DNA of 64,000 nt, taken from contig WFVA01000098.1 of NCBI GenBank assembly GCA_015491895.1, positions 48,691 through 112,690 on the forward strand, in the 5' to 3' direction. This stretch comes from Albidovulum sp. Its GTDB lineage: Bacteria > Pseudomonadota > Alphaproteobacteria > Rhodobacterales > Rhodobacteraceae. The notes beneath the pieces are model-generated. The model did not search any database, was not told the DNA's origin, and saw nothing but the letters and a program-made list of their open reading frames with translations. This document shows positions 27,467-37,662 of the stretch, piece after piece; the stretch's first letter is position 1, and the number at the start of each line of letters is the position of its first letter. The position numbers and the translations under genes are program-made.

Positions 27467-28981
27467 TCATTTCAGACGCTGGCCATTGGCAAGCACCTGA
27501 CCCTCTTCCGTGAACTCGATCTTCGAGACGAGCACATCCTCGCCGTCGCCCGGCTGGGCGAACATGCCGAGCATCATGCGAAAGCCCATGGCCTGATCCT
27601 CGGGCACGAGGCCCATCTGCACGAGCTTGTCAAGCAGGGCATTGCCGCCCACGAGCATCAGGTTGATCTCGCCCACGGGCTTGGGCGTGCCGCCGTAGCT
27701 TGCAAGATCCTCATTGTCGATCCTGATCTGGCCATTGCCGGAAAGCTCCGCGCCAACGATCTTCAGCAGGAGCGCATTGAGATCGACGGTTTCGAGCGTG
27801 CCGGGGGCGCGGTTTGCCAGCACCTGTTCGTTTTCGGGATCGAGAAGATCGTATTCGAGGATCGCCTTGCCGCCGAGATCAAGCAGGATCGTGGCAGGAT
27901 CATGGGGCAGGGCGCCCATCGGGTCGGCCATAGCCCAGATCTCTTCGGGCAAAGCCAGATCCACGATCTTGATCATGAAGGCATATTCCTGCGGTTCCTC
28001 GGATTTGAGGACGGGAAACCTCAGGCGCGCGGCCGTCTCGGCCACCCCGATGGTCAGCTCCGGGAAAGGAAGATCAGGGATGCTCATGGTGACGGTGGTA
28101 TCCTTCCCACGCGCCCCATACATGATGCCGTCCTCACTGATTGCGACTTCAACCGCGCCTTCGCCCGATGAAGATCTGCTGGTTGTGACCTTTCCCCTTT
28201 CATCCACCATGAACTGGCCACTGGAGCTGCCGTAGGAAATGGCGATGTTGCCGGAAAAGCCGGCACGGATTTCCCTGGCCAGGTTGGCGAAATCAGCTTG
28301 CAGGGGCATCTCGGCATGGCCGGCGAGGTTGAAACTCTCGATTGTGCCGCTGGCATCGAGTTTTGTTTCGTTTTCAGTTTCTTCGAAACCGAAGGCATAT
28401 TCCAGCACGCCGAATGTGGTTTTCTGATCTGTCACCCGCAGATTTCCGAGGCGGCTGATGTAATTGCCGGTGAAATCCCGCCCCGTCATGTTGAAGGTGA
28501 AATTCGGCACGGGCTTGCCGTCCACCTCGATCCTGTCGATCTTCAGGCCGACCTCTTCCGCCTTGCTGTCATAGGCGATTTCCTCGGGCGTGCCGCTCAC
28601 GATCGTGGTGAGGCCCTTGTGGAAGAAATCCGCTTCCAGACGAACCGGCTCGTCATCCTTGGGAGTGATATCCACGATGAAGGGATTGTGCTCCGCCATG
28701 AACACTTCAACGGTGCCATCGCCCCTGTCCCTGATTTCGAGGGATGGGAAGGAGGCGGAGATCATGCCCTCGCCCTCCGGCAAGAGGAGCACGGCCTTGA
28801 AATCGGTGATTGTCAGCGTATCACCGGATTGTTGCTCTTCGGCGGTGATTTCATAGCCGTAGCTTTCCAGATTGCTGCGCCAGTCGTTCCACACATCCTG
28901 CGCCGACACATCCGCAAGGGATGCGGTGGCGCCCAGAAGTGCTGCGACAGACGATGCCCCAAGGAAATTCCGCAGTTTCAT
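27467..28981 (-). CDS. DUF2125 exported protein
   Basis: 504 residues from the ATG with GAAAGG upstream. A signal peptide (S-S-V-A-A-L-L-G-A-T-A-S-L-A, about 9-22) leads into a long, acidic, beta-rich sequence with repeated D-x-T/V patterns typical of DUF2125 proteins, which share a fold with AsmA-like or lipoprotein-localisation domains (the last is inference). No cysteine or catalytic motif is visible. It is divergent from an SDR gene and ends at a strong terminator, so it is a single-gene unit. Probably periplasmic or outer-membrane associated. Confidence 0.8.
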   Translation of the reverse strand: MKLRNFLGASSVAALLGATASLADVSAQDVWNDWRSNLESYGYEITAEEQQSGDTLTITDFKAVLLLPEGEGMISASFPSLEIRDRGDGTVEVFMAEHNPFIVDITPKDDEPVRLEADFFHKGLTTIVSGTPEEIAYDSKAEEVGLKIDRIEVDGKPVPNFTFNMTGRDFTGNYISRLGNLRVTDQKTTFGVLEYAFGFEETENETKLDASGTIESFNLAGHAEMPLQADFANLAREIRAGFSGNIAISYGSSSGQFMVDERGKVTTSRSSSGEGAVEVAISEDGIMYGARGKDTTVTMSIPDLPFPELTIGVAETAARLRFPVLKSEEPQEYAFMIKIVDLALPEEIWAMADPMGALPHDPATILLDLGGKAILEYDLLDPENEQVLANRAPGTLETVDLNALLLKIVGAELSGNGQIRIDNEDLASYGGTPKPVGEINLMLVGGNALLDKLVQMGLVPEDQAMGFRMMLGMFAQPGDGEDVLVSKIEFTEEGQVLANGQRLK

Positions 28982-29097
28982 ATCGAACCTTTCAATGTTA
29001 ATTACCGCTGGCACAATGGCTGCGACTTTCGGAAATATCAAGAACAACCGGATGCTATATCTCCAATAAATACAAGTGAAGGATGAAAGGGCAGAAA

Positions 29098-29856
29098 ATG
29101 GCCGACTTGAGGGGAAAGACCGCGTTCATAACCGGCGCAAGCCGGGGTATCGGAGCATCTGCTGCGCGCCATTTTGCCGCGTCCGGCGCAAATGTGGTGC
29201 TGCTGGCGCGCACGCGCCCGGCCATCGAGGAAATCGCCCGCGAGATCGGCAGCCGCGCGCTCGCGATCACCGCAGATACAAGCCGGTGGCCTGATATGGA
29301 AACCGCAGTGGACAAGGCCTCACGCCATTTCGGCAAAGTGGATATCCTGATCAACAACGCCGCCGTGATCGAGCCCATAGCCCCCATCGCGCAGACCGAC
29401 CCCGAGGCCTGGAGCCGCGCGATCGACATCAACCTGAAGGGTGTCTATCACGGCATCAGGGCCGTGCTGCCGCAGATGCTCGCAGCCGGTGGCGGCACCA
29501 TCATCACCATAAGCTCGGGTGCGGCGCATAATCCGCTGGAGGGTTGGAGCGCCTATTGCGCGTCCAAGGCCGGAGCGGCGATGCTCACCGCTTGCACGGA
29601 TCGCGAAGGGCGCGGGCGTGGCCTGAGGGTGATGGGGCTTTCGCCCGGCACGGTGGCCACCGACATGCAAAAGAAAATCAGGAAAAGCGGGATCAATCCG
29701 GTAAGCCGGCTTGATTGGTCCGAACATATCCCGCCGGAGTGGCCGGCAAGGGCGCTGTTGTGGATGTGCACATCGGATGCGGATGAATTCATCGGGCAGG
29801 AAATATCCCTGCGCGATCCTGATATCCGCCGTCGTATCGGGCTTTCGGATGATTGA
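29098..29856 (+). CDS. short-chain dehydrogenase/reductase
   Basis: 252 residues. Classical SDR: nucleotide motif T-G-A-S-R-G-I-G (12-19), N-N-A-A (87-90), catalytic S140, Y153 and K157 (Y-C-A-S-K). GAAAGGGC precedes the chosen ATG; an ATG five codons earlier is badly spaced. NAD(P)-linked alcohol or ketone oxidoreductase of unknown substrate. Its stop overlaps the start of the crotonase-fold gene by eight bases, so the pair is probably one functional unit, perhaps acting on an acyl-CoA (inference). Confidence 0.92.
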   Translation: MADLRGKTAFITGASRGIGASAARHFAASGANVVLLARTRPAIEEIAREIGSRALAITADTSRWPDMETAVDKASRHFGKVDILINNAAVIEPIAPIAQTDPEAWSRAIDINLKGVYHGIRAVLPQMLAAGGGTIITISSGAAHNPLEGWSAYCASKAGAAMLTACTDREGRGRGLRVMGLSPGTVATDMQKKIRKSGINPVSRLDWSEHIPPEWPARALLWMCTSDADEFIGQEISLRDPDIRRRIGLSDD

Positions 29857-30469
29857 TCTGGTGAAGGAAGGCGGGCTCTGGATCGCCACCATCAACCGCC
29901 CCGAAAAGGCCAATTCTCTTACCCGCGCCATGCTGGACGATCTGGCCGGCATTACCGAAAGCGCGCAGGGCGAGGCGCGGGCCTTCATCCTCACGGGCGC
30001 GGGCAGGGTATTCAGCGCGGGCGCCGATCTCGATGAGGCGCGCGCCGGGCTGGCCACGGATCCGGTGTGGGAGCGCCTCTCGGGCGCCATCGCCGCCCTT
30101 CCCTGCCTCACCATCGCCGCAATGAACGGCACGCTTGCCGGCGGCGCCTTCGGCATGGTCCTGGCCTGCGATCTGCGCCTTTGCGTGCCGGAGGCGAAAT
30201 TCTTCTACCCGGTGATGAAGCTCGGCTTCCTCCCCCAGCCTTCCGATCCAAAGCGCCTCGCCGCGATCGCCGGTCCCTCCACCGCCGCCATGATCCTGAT
30301 GGCCGGAGCGAAGCTCACCGCGGGGGAGGCGCTGCAAAAGGGGCTCGTGGATCGCATATCCGATCCGGCCTCCCTTCTAGCCGACGCCCGGGCTCTGGCG
30401 GCGGACAGCCTTTCGGCCGATCCGGCGATCGCGCGCCGGATCAAGGCGATGTGCCGCGGGGAGCATTGA
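29849..30469 (+). CDS. crotonase-fold (enoyl-CoA hydratase/isomerase family) protein lacking both usual catalytic glutamates
   Basis: 206 residues, about 50 shorter than typical family members. The oxyanion-hole segment is intact (F-S-A-G-A-D-L). The first catalytic glutamate (GGGxE in rat crotonase) is replaced by glycine in G-G-A-F-G-M, and the second (P-E before the I-P-G loop) is a valine in Y-P-V-M-K-L-G. It should therefore bind acyl-CoA but not hydrate enoyl-CoA in the standard way. It overlaps the SDR gene by eight bases. It may be an isomerase, hydrolase or decarboxylase-like member, or a regulatory protein. Confidence 0.85.
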   Translation: MIDLVKEGGLWIATINRPEKANSLTRAMLDDLAGITESAQGEARAFILTGAGRVFSAGADLDEARAGLATDPVWERLSGAIAALPCLTIAAMNGTLAGGAFGMVLACDLRLCVPEAKFFYPVMKLGFLPQPSDPKRLAAIAGPSTAAMILMAGAKLTAGEALQKGLVDRISDPASLLADARALAADSLSADPAIARRIKAMCRGEH

Positions 30470-30512
30470 TTTTTCCCGCCAGATGGCCGATTGCAGGGCC
30501 GCAAGACAGTAA

Positions 30513-31853
30513 ATGGCGAGAACTGGCATGGCAGGCGAAAGCCAACAATACACGGATATGGCGCTAGGCTATCTCCAACAGGGATGGGCGCAGGCGCAGG
30601 AGTGGTTTCTGAGCCCGGCGGCATGGTCGCAGTTCGCGCTCTTGGTGGCGGCCTGGCTTCTGGCGCTTGTCATCAGCCGGCGCGCCACCACGGCCCTTGA
30701 GCGCCTGCTCACCCCGCCAGAGGGGCAGAAAGGGGTTGTCTCCCGGGTCCGCCGCTTCGTGCTGATCTTTCTGCCGCTCATGCTGCCGCTGCTGGCCTAT
30801 GGCTTCACCGCCATCGGCGAGCAGATCACGCGCTCCCTGTTTGGCTCCGGCGCCGTGATTGCCTTCGGCAAGCGCGTGTTTCTCTTTCTCGCGGCCTGGG
30901 CACTGGTGAACAGGATCATCCGGGAGCCGTTCCTGAAGCTTCTCGGGAAATACGTCCTCATCCCCGCCATGGCCCTGCATGCGCTCGGCCTGCTTGATCC
31001 GCTGGTGGCGCATCTCTCGGCCATGGTGATCCAGATCGGCAATATTTCCTTCTCGGTCATGGCTCTGGTGCGGGGCGTGATCGCGGGAAGCCTGCTTTTC
31101 TGGCTCGGGCGGTGGTCAAACGAACAGAGCGCCAGCTACATAACCCGCCGCGAAGAACTGCGCCCGGCCACCCGTCAGCTTGCCGTCAAGGCCGTTGAGG
31201 TGCTGATCTACGGCACCGCCTTCCTGCTGCTGATGAGCATCATGGGGATCGATCTTTCAGCGCTTGCCATCCTCGGCGGCGCGATCGGCGTGGGGCTCGG
31301 CTTCGGCCTGCAGAAGATCGCCTCGAATTATATCTCCGGCATCATCCTGCTTCTGGAAGGCCAGGCCACGGTAGGCGATTACGTGGAGCTTGACGGCGGA
31401 GAGGCAGGCACCATCGTCAAGATGACGGCACGCGCCACCATACTGGAAACCTTCGATGGCCGCTGGATCGTGGTGCCCAACGAGGATTTCATCACCACCC
31501 GCGTGGTGAACTATTCCGATGCCGGCGCGGCGCATCGCTATGAAGCGCCGTTTTCGGTGAGCTACGAAACGGATATCAACAAGGTGCCGGCAATCGTGGA
31601 GGCGGCCGTGGCAAAGCACCCGGCCGTGCTCGAAAAGCCCTTTCCGCCCGATTGCGAGCTGCGCGGCTTCGGGGAAAGCGGCGTCGATTTCGCGGTGGAA
31701 TTCTGGGTGAACGGCATTGATGACGGTGAAAACAGGTTCACCTCCGATGTGCTCTTCCTGATCTGGAATGCGTTGAAAGACAACGGTATCAGGATCCCCT
31801 ACCCGCATCGTGTGGTGGAGCTGAGGAACGCAGCCGAAAAGCCTGCGGGATGA
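30513..31853 (+). CDS. MscS-family mechanosensitive channel
   Basis: 446 residues; a later ATG at 30528 is an alternative start. About five hydrophobic segments precede the pore helix region (A-L-A-I-L-G-G-A-I-G-V-G-L-G-F-G-L-Q), followed by the cytoplasmic MscS beta domain (G-D-Y-V-E-L, then V-V-P-N-E-D-F-I-T-T-R-V-V-N-Y-S). It should open under hypo-osmotic shock. It is longer at the N-terminus than MscS of E. coli. The 3' end overlaps the next gene by four bases. Confidence 0.93.
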   Translation: MARTGMAGESQQYTDMALGYLQQGWAQAQEWFLSPAAWSQFALLVAAWLLALVISRRATTALERLLTPPEGQKGVVSRVRRFVLIFLPLMLPLLAYGFTAIGEQITRSLFGSGAVIAFGKRVFLFLAAWALVNRIIREPFLKLLGKYVLIPAMALHALGLLDPLVAHLSAMVIQIGNISFSVMALVRGVIAGSLLFWLGRWSNEQSASYITRREELRPATRQLAVKAVEVLIYGTAFLLLMSIMGIDLSALAILGGAIGVGLGFGLQKIASNYISGIILLLEGQATVGDYVELDGGEAGTIVKMTARATILETFDGRWIVVPNEDFITTRVVNYSDAGAAHRYEAPFSVSYETDINKVPAIVEAAVAKHPAVLEKPFPPDCELRGFGESGVDFAVEFWVNGIDDGENRFTSDVLFLIWNALKDNGIRIPYPHRVVELRNAAEKPAG

Positions 31854-33022
31854 GTCAGGCCCTGGTGATCGGCGCGGGGCCGGCCGGTTTGATGGCGGCC
31901 GAGGAAATGGCGGATGCCGGCCTTGCCGTGGCGGTTGCCGAGGCCAAGCCCACCATCGGGCGCAAGCTGCTGATGGCCGGCAAGAGCGGGCTCAATCTGA
32001 CAAAGGACGAGCCCCTTGAGGATTTTCTTGCCGCCTATGGCGAAGCCACCCCGCATCTCAGCCCGATGCTGGCAGAATTCGGCCCGCGGGAGGTGCGGCG
32101 ATGGGCCGAAGACCTTGGGCAGAAGGTTTTCACGGGATCGAGCGGGCGGGTTTTCCCCGAGATGATGAAGGCCTCGCCCCTGCTGCGCAACTGGCAGACA
32201 CGGTTGATCGAAAAGGGCGTGGCATTTCGGATGCGTTGGCGCTGGCAGGGATTTGCGAGCGGCGGCCTTGTTTTCGATACCCCGGAAGGCGCGCGCATCC
32301 TCTCGCCTTCTGTCACGATTCTGGCGCTTGGCGGCGCGAGTTGGCCGCGCCTTGGGAGCGATGGCGCCTGGGCGGAATGGCTGGCGGAAAAGGGTGTGCC
32401 GATAACGCCCTTCAAACCCGCCAACATGGGGTTTGTTGTCAACTGGAGCAGGCATATGGAAGGCCATTTCGGCCGTCCTGTGAAAAATGTGGCGCTGATT
32501 GCCGGAGGCGTGCGGGTGCGTGGCGAATTCGTGATTTCGAGGCGGGGAATCGAAGGCGGCGGGGTTTACGCCGTTTCCCGGGCGCTGCGCGAGGGCGCTT
32601 CGCTGACGCTCGATCTCCTGCCGGATGTTCCCGAGGAGGAGGCCGAGGCGCGCCTTTCCCGCTCGCAAGGCAAGGATAGCCGCTCGAATTATCTGCGCAA
32701 GCGGCTGCGCCTTGATCCGGTGAAGATCGCGCTGATGCGCGAATCCTTGCACCCCCTGCCCACGGGCTCCGCGCTCGCGGCACTAGCCAAGGCGCTGCCC
32801 GTTTCCCTTGCCGGGCCATATCCGCTTGCAGAGGCCATATCCACGGCCGGCGGAATCTCCTTCAGCGGGGTTGATGGCGGGCTTGGGATCCGCACCCTGC
32901 CTGGCATTTTCGCCGCAGGCGAAATGCTTGACTGGGAGGCGCCAACGGGCGGCTATCTGCTGACGGCCTGCCTTTCCACCGGGCGCTGGGCGGGGCGCGC
33001 TGCGGCGCGGGCGGCACGGTGA
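31850..33022 (+). CDS. FAD-dependent oxidoreductase, HI0933/BaiN-like (TIGR03862 type)
   Basis: 390 residues. FAD site G-A-G-P-A-G-L-M-A-A at residues 8-17, then the HI0933 family features G-R-K-L-L-M-A-G-K-S-G-L-N-L-T and the C-terminal G-I-F-A-A-G-E-M-L-D-W with G-G-Y-L-L-T-A-C. Cytoplasmic flavoprotein; the family is broadly conserved but its physiological substrate is not settled. It is coupled to the MscS gene by a four-base overlap (ATGA) and ends 8 bp from the convergent holA. Confidence 0.88.
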   Translation: MSQALVIGAGPAGLMAAEEMADAGLAVAVAEAKPTIGRKLLMAGKSGLNLTKDEPLEDFLAAYGEATPHLSPMLAEFGPREVRRWAEDLGQKVFTGSSGRVFPEMMKASPLLRNWQTRLIEKGVAFRMRWRWQGFASGGLVFDTPEGARILSPSVTILALGGASWPRLGSDGAWAEWLAEKGVPITPFKPANMGFVVNWSRHMEGHFGRPVKNVALIAGGVRVRGEFVISRRGIEGGGVYAVSRALREGASLTLDLLPDVPEEEAEARLSRSQGKDSRSNYLRKRLRLDPVKIALMRESLHPLPTGSALAALAKALPVSLAGPYPLAEAISTAGGISFSGVDGGLGIRTLPGIFAAGEMLDWEAPTGGYLLTACLSTGRWAGRAAARAAR

Positions 33023-33030
33023 CTTGCCGC

Positions 33031-34029
33031 CTAACGCCCGGCGAGCATGGAAAGGCGGATCAGGGCGCGTTCGATCAGGGCCTGGGAAGGCGCCCTGGAT
33101 GATGATCTGAGCGCGAGATCCGTTTCGACGAGCAAGCGGATCGCCCGTTCGAGCCGGTGTGGGCCCCATTTGCGGGCCTGGGCCTGCAAGCGGTCGCGTC
33201 GCGGGCCGAAGAGGGGCGGGCGCGGATTTTGGCCGCTGGCGATCTGGTGCAGGGTGCGAAAATGGCGCATGGCCCCGATGCACAGCCCCACGGGCTGCGT
33301 GCCCTGAGCGCCTAGGCGCGAGAGCAGCGGGCCAATCCGCCCGCTCTGCCCCTCGGCGACCGCGTGCAGAAGGTCATCGAGCGCCGCTTCCCCGGCAGCA
33401 GGCGAAAGCAGGGCGATCTCCTCTCCGCTCAGCGGAGTTTCATCGCCGAGCTTGTAGAGCGCAAGCCTTGTGATGAGCTGGCGGAATTCGCCGGGATCGA
33501 GGCTGCGTGAAAGCGCGATCAGGGCCTCCATCGCATCACCGCTGATGGACGTGAGCCCCTGTTTTCGGGCCTCGGCCTCGATTTCATCGCGGCTCGGAGG
33601 ATCGTCATAGATGCCGATCGCGACGGCATCTGCATGCCCTTCGAAAAGCTTGCGCAGGGAAGAGCGCGCGGGGAGCTGCTTCGCCGTCGCCACGATATGC
33701 GCATCGCCTGCGCACCATTCATCGAGCGCCGGAGCGATGGCCTTGGAAAGCCCGTCGCCCGCATCTTCCACAAGGGCGACCCGCGCACCGGGGAAGAACC
33801 CTTGTGCCTTGATGGCATCGAGCAGCAGCGCCGGCTCCTTGCGCAGATCGGTGGCCGCAATGCGGGTGAGGCGCATTTCCTCCTCGCCCTTCGGCCCGAT
33901 GAGCGCGGCGATCAGATCCCGGCGCTTCAGCGCCACCCGCACCGGGTCGGCGCCGTAAAGAAGAATGCCGCCCCTTGCGGGATCGGGGCGGGCGAGAAAG
34001 GCCCTTGCTTCGCGCCCCGAGAGCTTCAC
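33031..34029 (-). CDS. holA: DNA polymerase III subunit delta
   Basis: 332 residues, normal delta length. The clamp-loader fold is recognised from the N-terminal Y-G-A-D-P-V-R-V segment, F-F-P-G-A-R-V-A-L-V-E-D and the C-terminal helical domain beginning L-D-P-G-E-F-R-Q-L-I. Delta opens the beta clamp in the clamp loader. It overlaps lptE by four bases and is the last gene of the DUF3576-leuS-lptE-holA group. Confidence 0.92.
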   Translation of the reverse strand: MKLSGREARAFLARPDPARGGILLYGADPVRVALKRRDLIAALIGPKGEEEMRLTRIAATDLRKEPALLLDAIKAQGFFPGARVALVEDAGDGLSKAIAPALDEWCAGDAHIVATAKQLPARSSLRKLFEGHADAVAIGIYDDPPSRDEIEAEARKQGLTSISGDAMEALIALSRSLDPGEFRQLITRLALYKLGDETPLSGEEIALLSPAAGEAALDDLLHAVAEGQSGRIGPLLSRLGAQGTQPVGLCIGAMRHFRTLHQIASGQNPRPPLFGPRRDRLQAQARKWGPHRLERAIRLLVETDLALRSSSRAPSQALIERALIRLSMLAGR

Positions 34030-34514
34030 CCGGGCTCTCCGGGAGGCGTGGCGAGCAGGCGGGAGGTGATCTTGTCGGCAAGGATCACCATGAGGCGGCG
34101 ATAGGCATCTTCCCGCGCGGCCTTGGTGCTGATGGTGGTGCCGATGGCGCTGTAGCCGGTGAAACCATCGACCGAGCCGGAGGTGACGGCTTTGCCGCTT
34201 GCCGTATCAACGAGGGTGAAATCGGCGCGCCCCAGCACATGGAAGCGGGTTGTTTCCTGAGCCGGGGTGATCGCAAGGCCGCGTTCGCGGGTTTCGAGCT
34301 TGTAATCAAGCCGGTAGCGCGCGCCCTCGGGGCGGCCGAACCGCTCTTCGAGCCGGTGCAGCAGGAAGAATTCATCGGCATTCTTCGGCTCGCGCACCCG
34401 GATCCGGCCGCGCAGCGCCGTGGCCGCGGCGGAAGGGCCATAGACCGGCCTGAAGCCGCAGCCCGAAAGCGCGGCGAGGGAAAGGATGAAGCTTCGTCGG
34501 CTATACGACCACAT
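34026..34514 (-). CDS. lptE: LPS assembly lipoprotein LptE
   Basis: 162 residues with a twin-arginine-like start (Y-S-R-R-S-F-I-L) and a lipobox L-S-G-C (Cys19), so an outer-membrane lipoprotein. The mature beta-rich sequence fits LptE, the plug of LptD in LPS export. Its position between leuS and holA is the classic location of lptE. It overlaps the leuS stop by 14 bp and holA by four. Confidence 0.9.
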   Translation of the reverse strand: MWSYSRRSFILSLAALSGCGFRPVYGPSAAATALRGRIRVREPKNADEFFLLHRLEERFGRPEGARYRLDYKLETRERGLAITPAQETTRFHVLGRADFTLVDTASGKAVTSGSVDGFTGYSAIGTTISTKAAREDAYRRLMVILADKITSRLLATPPGEPG

Positions 34515-37053
34515 TCACGATCCGCCCCGGCACAACGATCACCTTCTTCGGCGCCTTGCCATCAAGCGCCCTTTGCACAGCTTCATCCTGAAGCGCGCGT
34601 TTTTCAACCTCTTCGCGCGCAATATCCCTGGCCACGGTGATCTGCGAACGCCGCTTGCCGTTGATCTGGATCGGCAGGGTCACGGTATCCTCCACAAGCA
34701 TCTTCGCATCCGCCTCGGGCCAGGGAGCGTTCACGATCAGCCCCTCACCGCCGAGCGTGGCCCAGATTTCTTCCGCCAGATGCGGGGTCATCGGGCTCAT
34801 CAGCTGGGCGAGCGTCAGCATCGCGCGTTTTTTCGCTTCCGCCCCGGCCTTCGATTTCGCGATGGCGTTGGTGAAGGCGTAAAGGCGGGCGATGGCGGTA
34901 TTGAAGGCGAAGCCCTCGATGCCGCGGGTCACGTCATCGATGGTGCGGTGGCGCTCACGCTCGAGCGATTCGTCTTGCGCATTGGCGGGGGTATCGCTTG
35001 CGGCGATCTCATGGGCGAGGCGATGCACGCGGCCCAGGTGGCGGAAAGCGCCCTCGGCGCCGGCGGCCGTCCACTCCACATCGCGCTCGGGCGGGCTGTC
35101 GGAGAGCACGAACCAGCGCACCGTGTCGGCGCCATAGCGGGCGATGATGTCCACCGGATCCACAACGTTCTTCTTGGACTTGGACATTTTCGCCGAAGGG
35201 ATGATCTCCACCGGCTCGCCGGTGGCCTTCAGCACGCTCTTTTCGCGGTCCACCTCCTCGGGCAGGTGATAGACGGGGCGGCCGTTTTCATCGCGCGTGA
35301 GGTAGATCTCATGCGTCACCATGCCCTGGGTGAAAAGCGCATCGAAGGGCTCGATCGCTTTTGCCGGAAGGTGGCCGGTGAGGTGCATGGCGCGGGCAAA
35401 GAAGCGGGAATAGAGGAGGTGCAGGATCGCGTGTTCGATGCCTCCGATATACTGATCCACGTTCATCCAGTATTCCGCTTCCGCGAGATCCACCGGCACA
35501 TCCGCATGCGGGCTGGTGAAGCGGGCGTAATACCAGGAGGAATCCACGAAGGTATCCATGGTATCGGTTTCGCGCTTCGCCGGGGCGCCGCATTTCGGGC
35601 AGGGCACATCGCGCCAGGTGGGATGGCGATCAAGCGGGTTGCCCGGCTGATCGAAGCTCACGTCGTCGGGCAGGCGGACGGGCAGGTTTTCCTTCCTTTC
35701 CGGCACGGTGCCGCAGGCCTCGCAATGGACCACGGGGATCGGGCAGCCCCAGTAGCGCTGGCGCGAAAGCCCCCAATCGCGCAGGCGATAGCGGGTCACG
35801 CCTCTGCCCCAGCCCTCGCGCTCGGCCTTCTCGATGGTGGCCTCGATAGCTTCTTCCCCGGTGGCCACATCAAGCCCGGTGAAATGATCGAGCCATTTCA
35901 CCTTCTCGGTCTTGGGGGGCACGAAGGCCTCGTTCTCCACCGGCTTGCCATCCTCGAGCGCCACGAAAGTATCGATTACCGGCAGGCCGTATTTGCGGGC
36001 GAAATCGAGATCGCGCTGATCGTGCGCGGGGCAGGCGAAGATCGCGCCGGTGCCATAATCCATAAGGATGAAATTGGCGATCCAGACGGGAAGCTCGCGC
36101 TCGGGGAAAAGCGGATGGCGCACGCGCAGGCCGGTATCGAAGCCCTTCTTCTCGGCCTTTTCGAGATCGGCTTCAGACGTGCCCATGCGGCGGCATTCGG
36201 CATTGAATTCGGCCAGCGCGGGATTTTCGGCCTCAAGCGCTTTTGCCAGCGGATGATCGGGCGAAATGCCGATGAAGGAAGCACCCATCAGCGTATCGGG
36301 GCGGGTGGTGTATATCTCGATATTGTCGAACCCGGCCGCGGGCTCGGTGAGCGGGAAGGCCATCTCGAGGCCGCGTGATTTGCCGATCCAGTTCTTCTGC
36401 ATGAGGCGGACCTTCTCGGGCCATTTCTCAAGGCCGTCGAGCGCCTCCAGAAGCTCCTCGGCGAAATCGGAGATGCGGAAGAACCACTGCGTGAGCTCGC
36501 GCCGCTCCACCGGCGCGCCCGAGCGCCAGCCCTTGCCGTCGATCACCTGCTCGTTGGCAAGCACCGTCATGTCCACCGGATCCCAGTTGACCACGGCGTT
36601 CTTGCGGTAGATCAGGCCCTTTTCCAGCATGTCGAGGAAAAGCGCCTGCTGCTGGCCGTAATATTCGGGATCGCAGGTGGCGAACTCGCGCGACCAGTCG
36701 ATCGAAAGGCCCAGGGGCTTCATCTGATCGCGCATGTCGGCGATGTTCTGGTAGGTCCAGTCCTTCGGGTGGCCGCCCGAGGCCATGGCGGCGTTTTCGG
36801 CCGGCATCCCGAAGGCATCCCAGCCCATCGGGTGCAGCACGTTGTGGCCGGTGGAGCGCTTGTAGCGGGCCACAACATCGCCCATGGTGTAATTGCGCAC
36901 ATGGCCGATGTGGATGCGCCCCGAAGGGTAGGGGAACATCTCGAGCACATAATATTTGGGCCTGCTTTCATCGCGCTCGGCCCTGAAAACATCAGCCTCT
37001 TCCCAGGCCTTCTGCCATTTCTTTTCGGTTTCGGCGGGTGCGTAGCGCGTCAT
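34501..37053 (-). CDS. leuS: leucyl-tRNA synthetase
   Basis: 850 residues. Class I synthetase: HIGH motif at 48-51 in P-S-G-R-I-H-I-G-H and the KMSKS motif in A-K-M-S-K-S-K-K near residue 620. The editing domain sits between them, and a zinc-like C-P-K-C segment is visible in the insertion region. It charges tRNA-Leu. It precedes lptE and holA, and is separated from the upstream DUF3576 gene by a hairpin with a T-run, so it probably has its own promoter or is reached by partial read-through. Confidence 0.98.
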   Translation of the reverse strand: MTRYAPAETEKKWQKAWEEADVFRAERDESRPKYYVLEMFPYPSGRIHIGHVRNYTMGDVVARYKRSTGHNVLHPMGWDAFGMPAENAAMASGGHPKDWTYQNIADMRDQMKPLGLSIDWSREFATCDPEYYGQQQALFLDMLEKGLIYRKNAVVNWDPVDMTVLANEQVIDGKGWRSGAPVERRELTQWFFRISDFAEELLEALDGLEKWPEKVRLMQKNWIGKSRGLEMAFPLTEPAAGFDNIEIYTTRPDTLMGASFIGISPDHPLAKALEAENPALAEFNAECRRMGTSEADLEKAEKKGFDTGLRVRHPLFPERELPVWIANFILMDYGTGAIFACPAHDQRDLDFARKYGLPVIDTFVALEDGKPVENEAFVPPKTEKVKWLDHFTGLDVATGEEAIEATIEKAEREGWGRGVTRYRLRDWGLSRQRYWGCPIPVVHCEACGTVPERKENLPVRLPDDVSFDQPGNPLDRHPTWRDVPCPKCGAPAKRETDTMDTFVDSSWYYARFTSPHADVPVDLAEAEYWMNVDQYIGGIEHAILHLLYSRFFARAMHLTGHLPAKAIEPFDALFTQGMVTHEIYLTRDENGRPVYHLPEEVDREKSVLKATGEPVEIIPSAKMSKSKKNVVDPVDIIARYGADTVRWFVLSDSPPERDVEWTAAGAEGAFRHLGRVHRLAHEIAASDTPANAQDESLERERHRTIDDVTRGIEGFAFNTAIARLYAFTNAIAKSKAGAEAKKRAMLTLAQLMSPMTPHLAEEIWATLGGEGLIVNAPWPEADAKMLVEDTVTLPIQINGKRRSQITVARDIAREEVEKRALQDEAVQRALDGKAPKKVIVVPGRIVNVVV

Positions 37054-37071
37054 TTCTCATTCCCTGATGTG

Positions 37072-37096
37072 AAAACACCGGGCGCGAGGCCCGGTG
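37072..37096 (-). terminator. terminator between DUF3576 gene and leuS
   Basis: CACCGGGC (37076-37083) and GCCCGGTG (37089-37096) with a 5-nt loop; on the minus strand four T residues follow. Lies 30 bp after the DUF3576 stop and 23 bp before leuS, so it may act as a partial terminator. Confidence 0.7.
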
Positions 37097-37125
37097 GTCG
37101 GTTTATTCGCTGATCTGCTCCGGGT

Positions 37126-37662
37126 CTAGAGCTTGCTGTCGGCGATTCGCAGCTGGCGGGCGCGGGTCAGGATCGCATCCTCTATCGCGCGCACGATTTC
37201 GGGGCTGACCGGCCCCGCGCGCGTTTGCAGCGCCACATGGAGCGAGCGCGCATCAAGCGCGGGATCCTTGATGTAGATGGTGGCCCGGTAGGCCTTGCCC
37301 CCGCCGGGCGGGCGGCCGTAGCCGGTGACGATCACGCCGGTGAAGGGATCGGCGGCTTCGATGGGCAGGAAATCCAGCACATCGAGCGAGGCGTTCCAGA
37401 TGTATTTGTTGACCTTCACGGTCACATTCGGATCATCGCGATTCTGAAACAGATCCCAGATGGTGGAGCGCTTGGGCTCGGCGGCCTTCTCCTGCGTGGC
37501 TTTCTTCGCGCCGCCGCCGGAAAATCCGCCCGATCCGATGGAGCCGGCTGCGCCATCGCCCCCGCCCCGGCTGAATCCGCCCCCGCAGCCGGCGAGCGCC
37601 GCAAGAGAGAGAATCGCAACCGCTCTTGTGAGAAGGCCCCTTGTTCCGTTTGCAATCGCCAT
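37126..37662 (-). CDS. DUF3576 lipoprotein
   Basis: 178 residues from the ATG; an earlier GTG at 37671 is possible. A signal with lipobox L-A-G-C is followed by a glycine-rich low-complexity stretch (G-G-G-F-S-R-G-G-G-D-G and G-S-G-G-F-S-G-G-G) and then the DUF3576 domain with N-K-Y-I-W-N-A-S-L-D-V-L-D-F and G-Y-G-R-P-P-G-G. Envelope lipoprotein of unknown role, conserved before leuS in many alphaproteobacteria. Confidence 0.85.
   Translation of the reverse strand: MAIANGTRGLLTRAVAILSLAALAGCGGGFSRGGGDGAAGSIGSGGFSGGGAKKATQEKAAEPKRSTIWDLFQNRDDPNVTVKVNKYIWNASLDVLDFLPIEAADPFTGVIVTGYGRPPGGGKAYRATIYIKDPALDARSLHVALQTRAGPVSPEIVRAIEDAILTRARQLRIADSKL

Noticed and set aside
34486..36378. Long plus-strand open frame opposite leuS
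   Set aside because: Mirror of a conserved synthetase gene; composition is the artefact type (His, Arg, Gly) and no motif is present.
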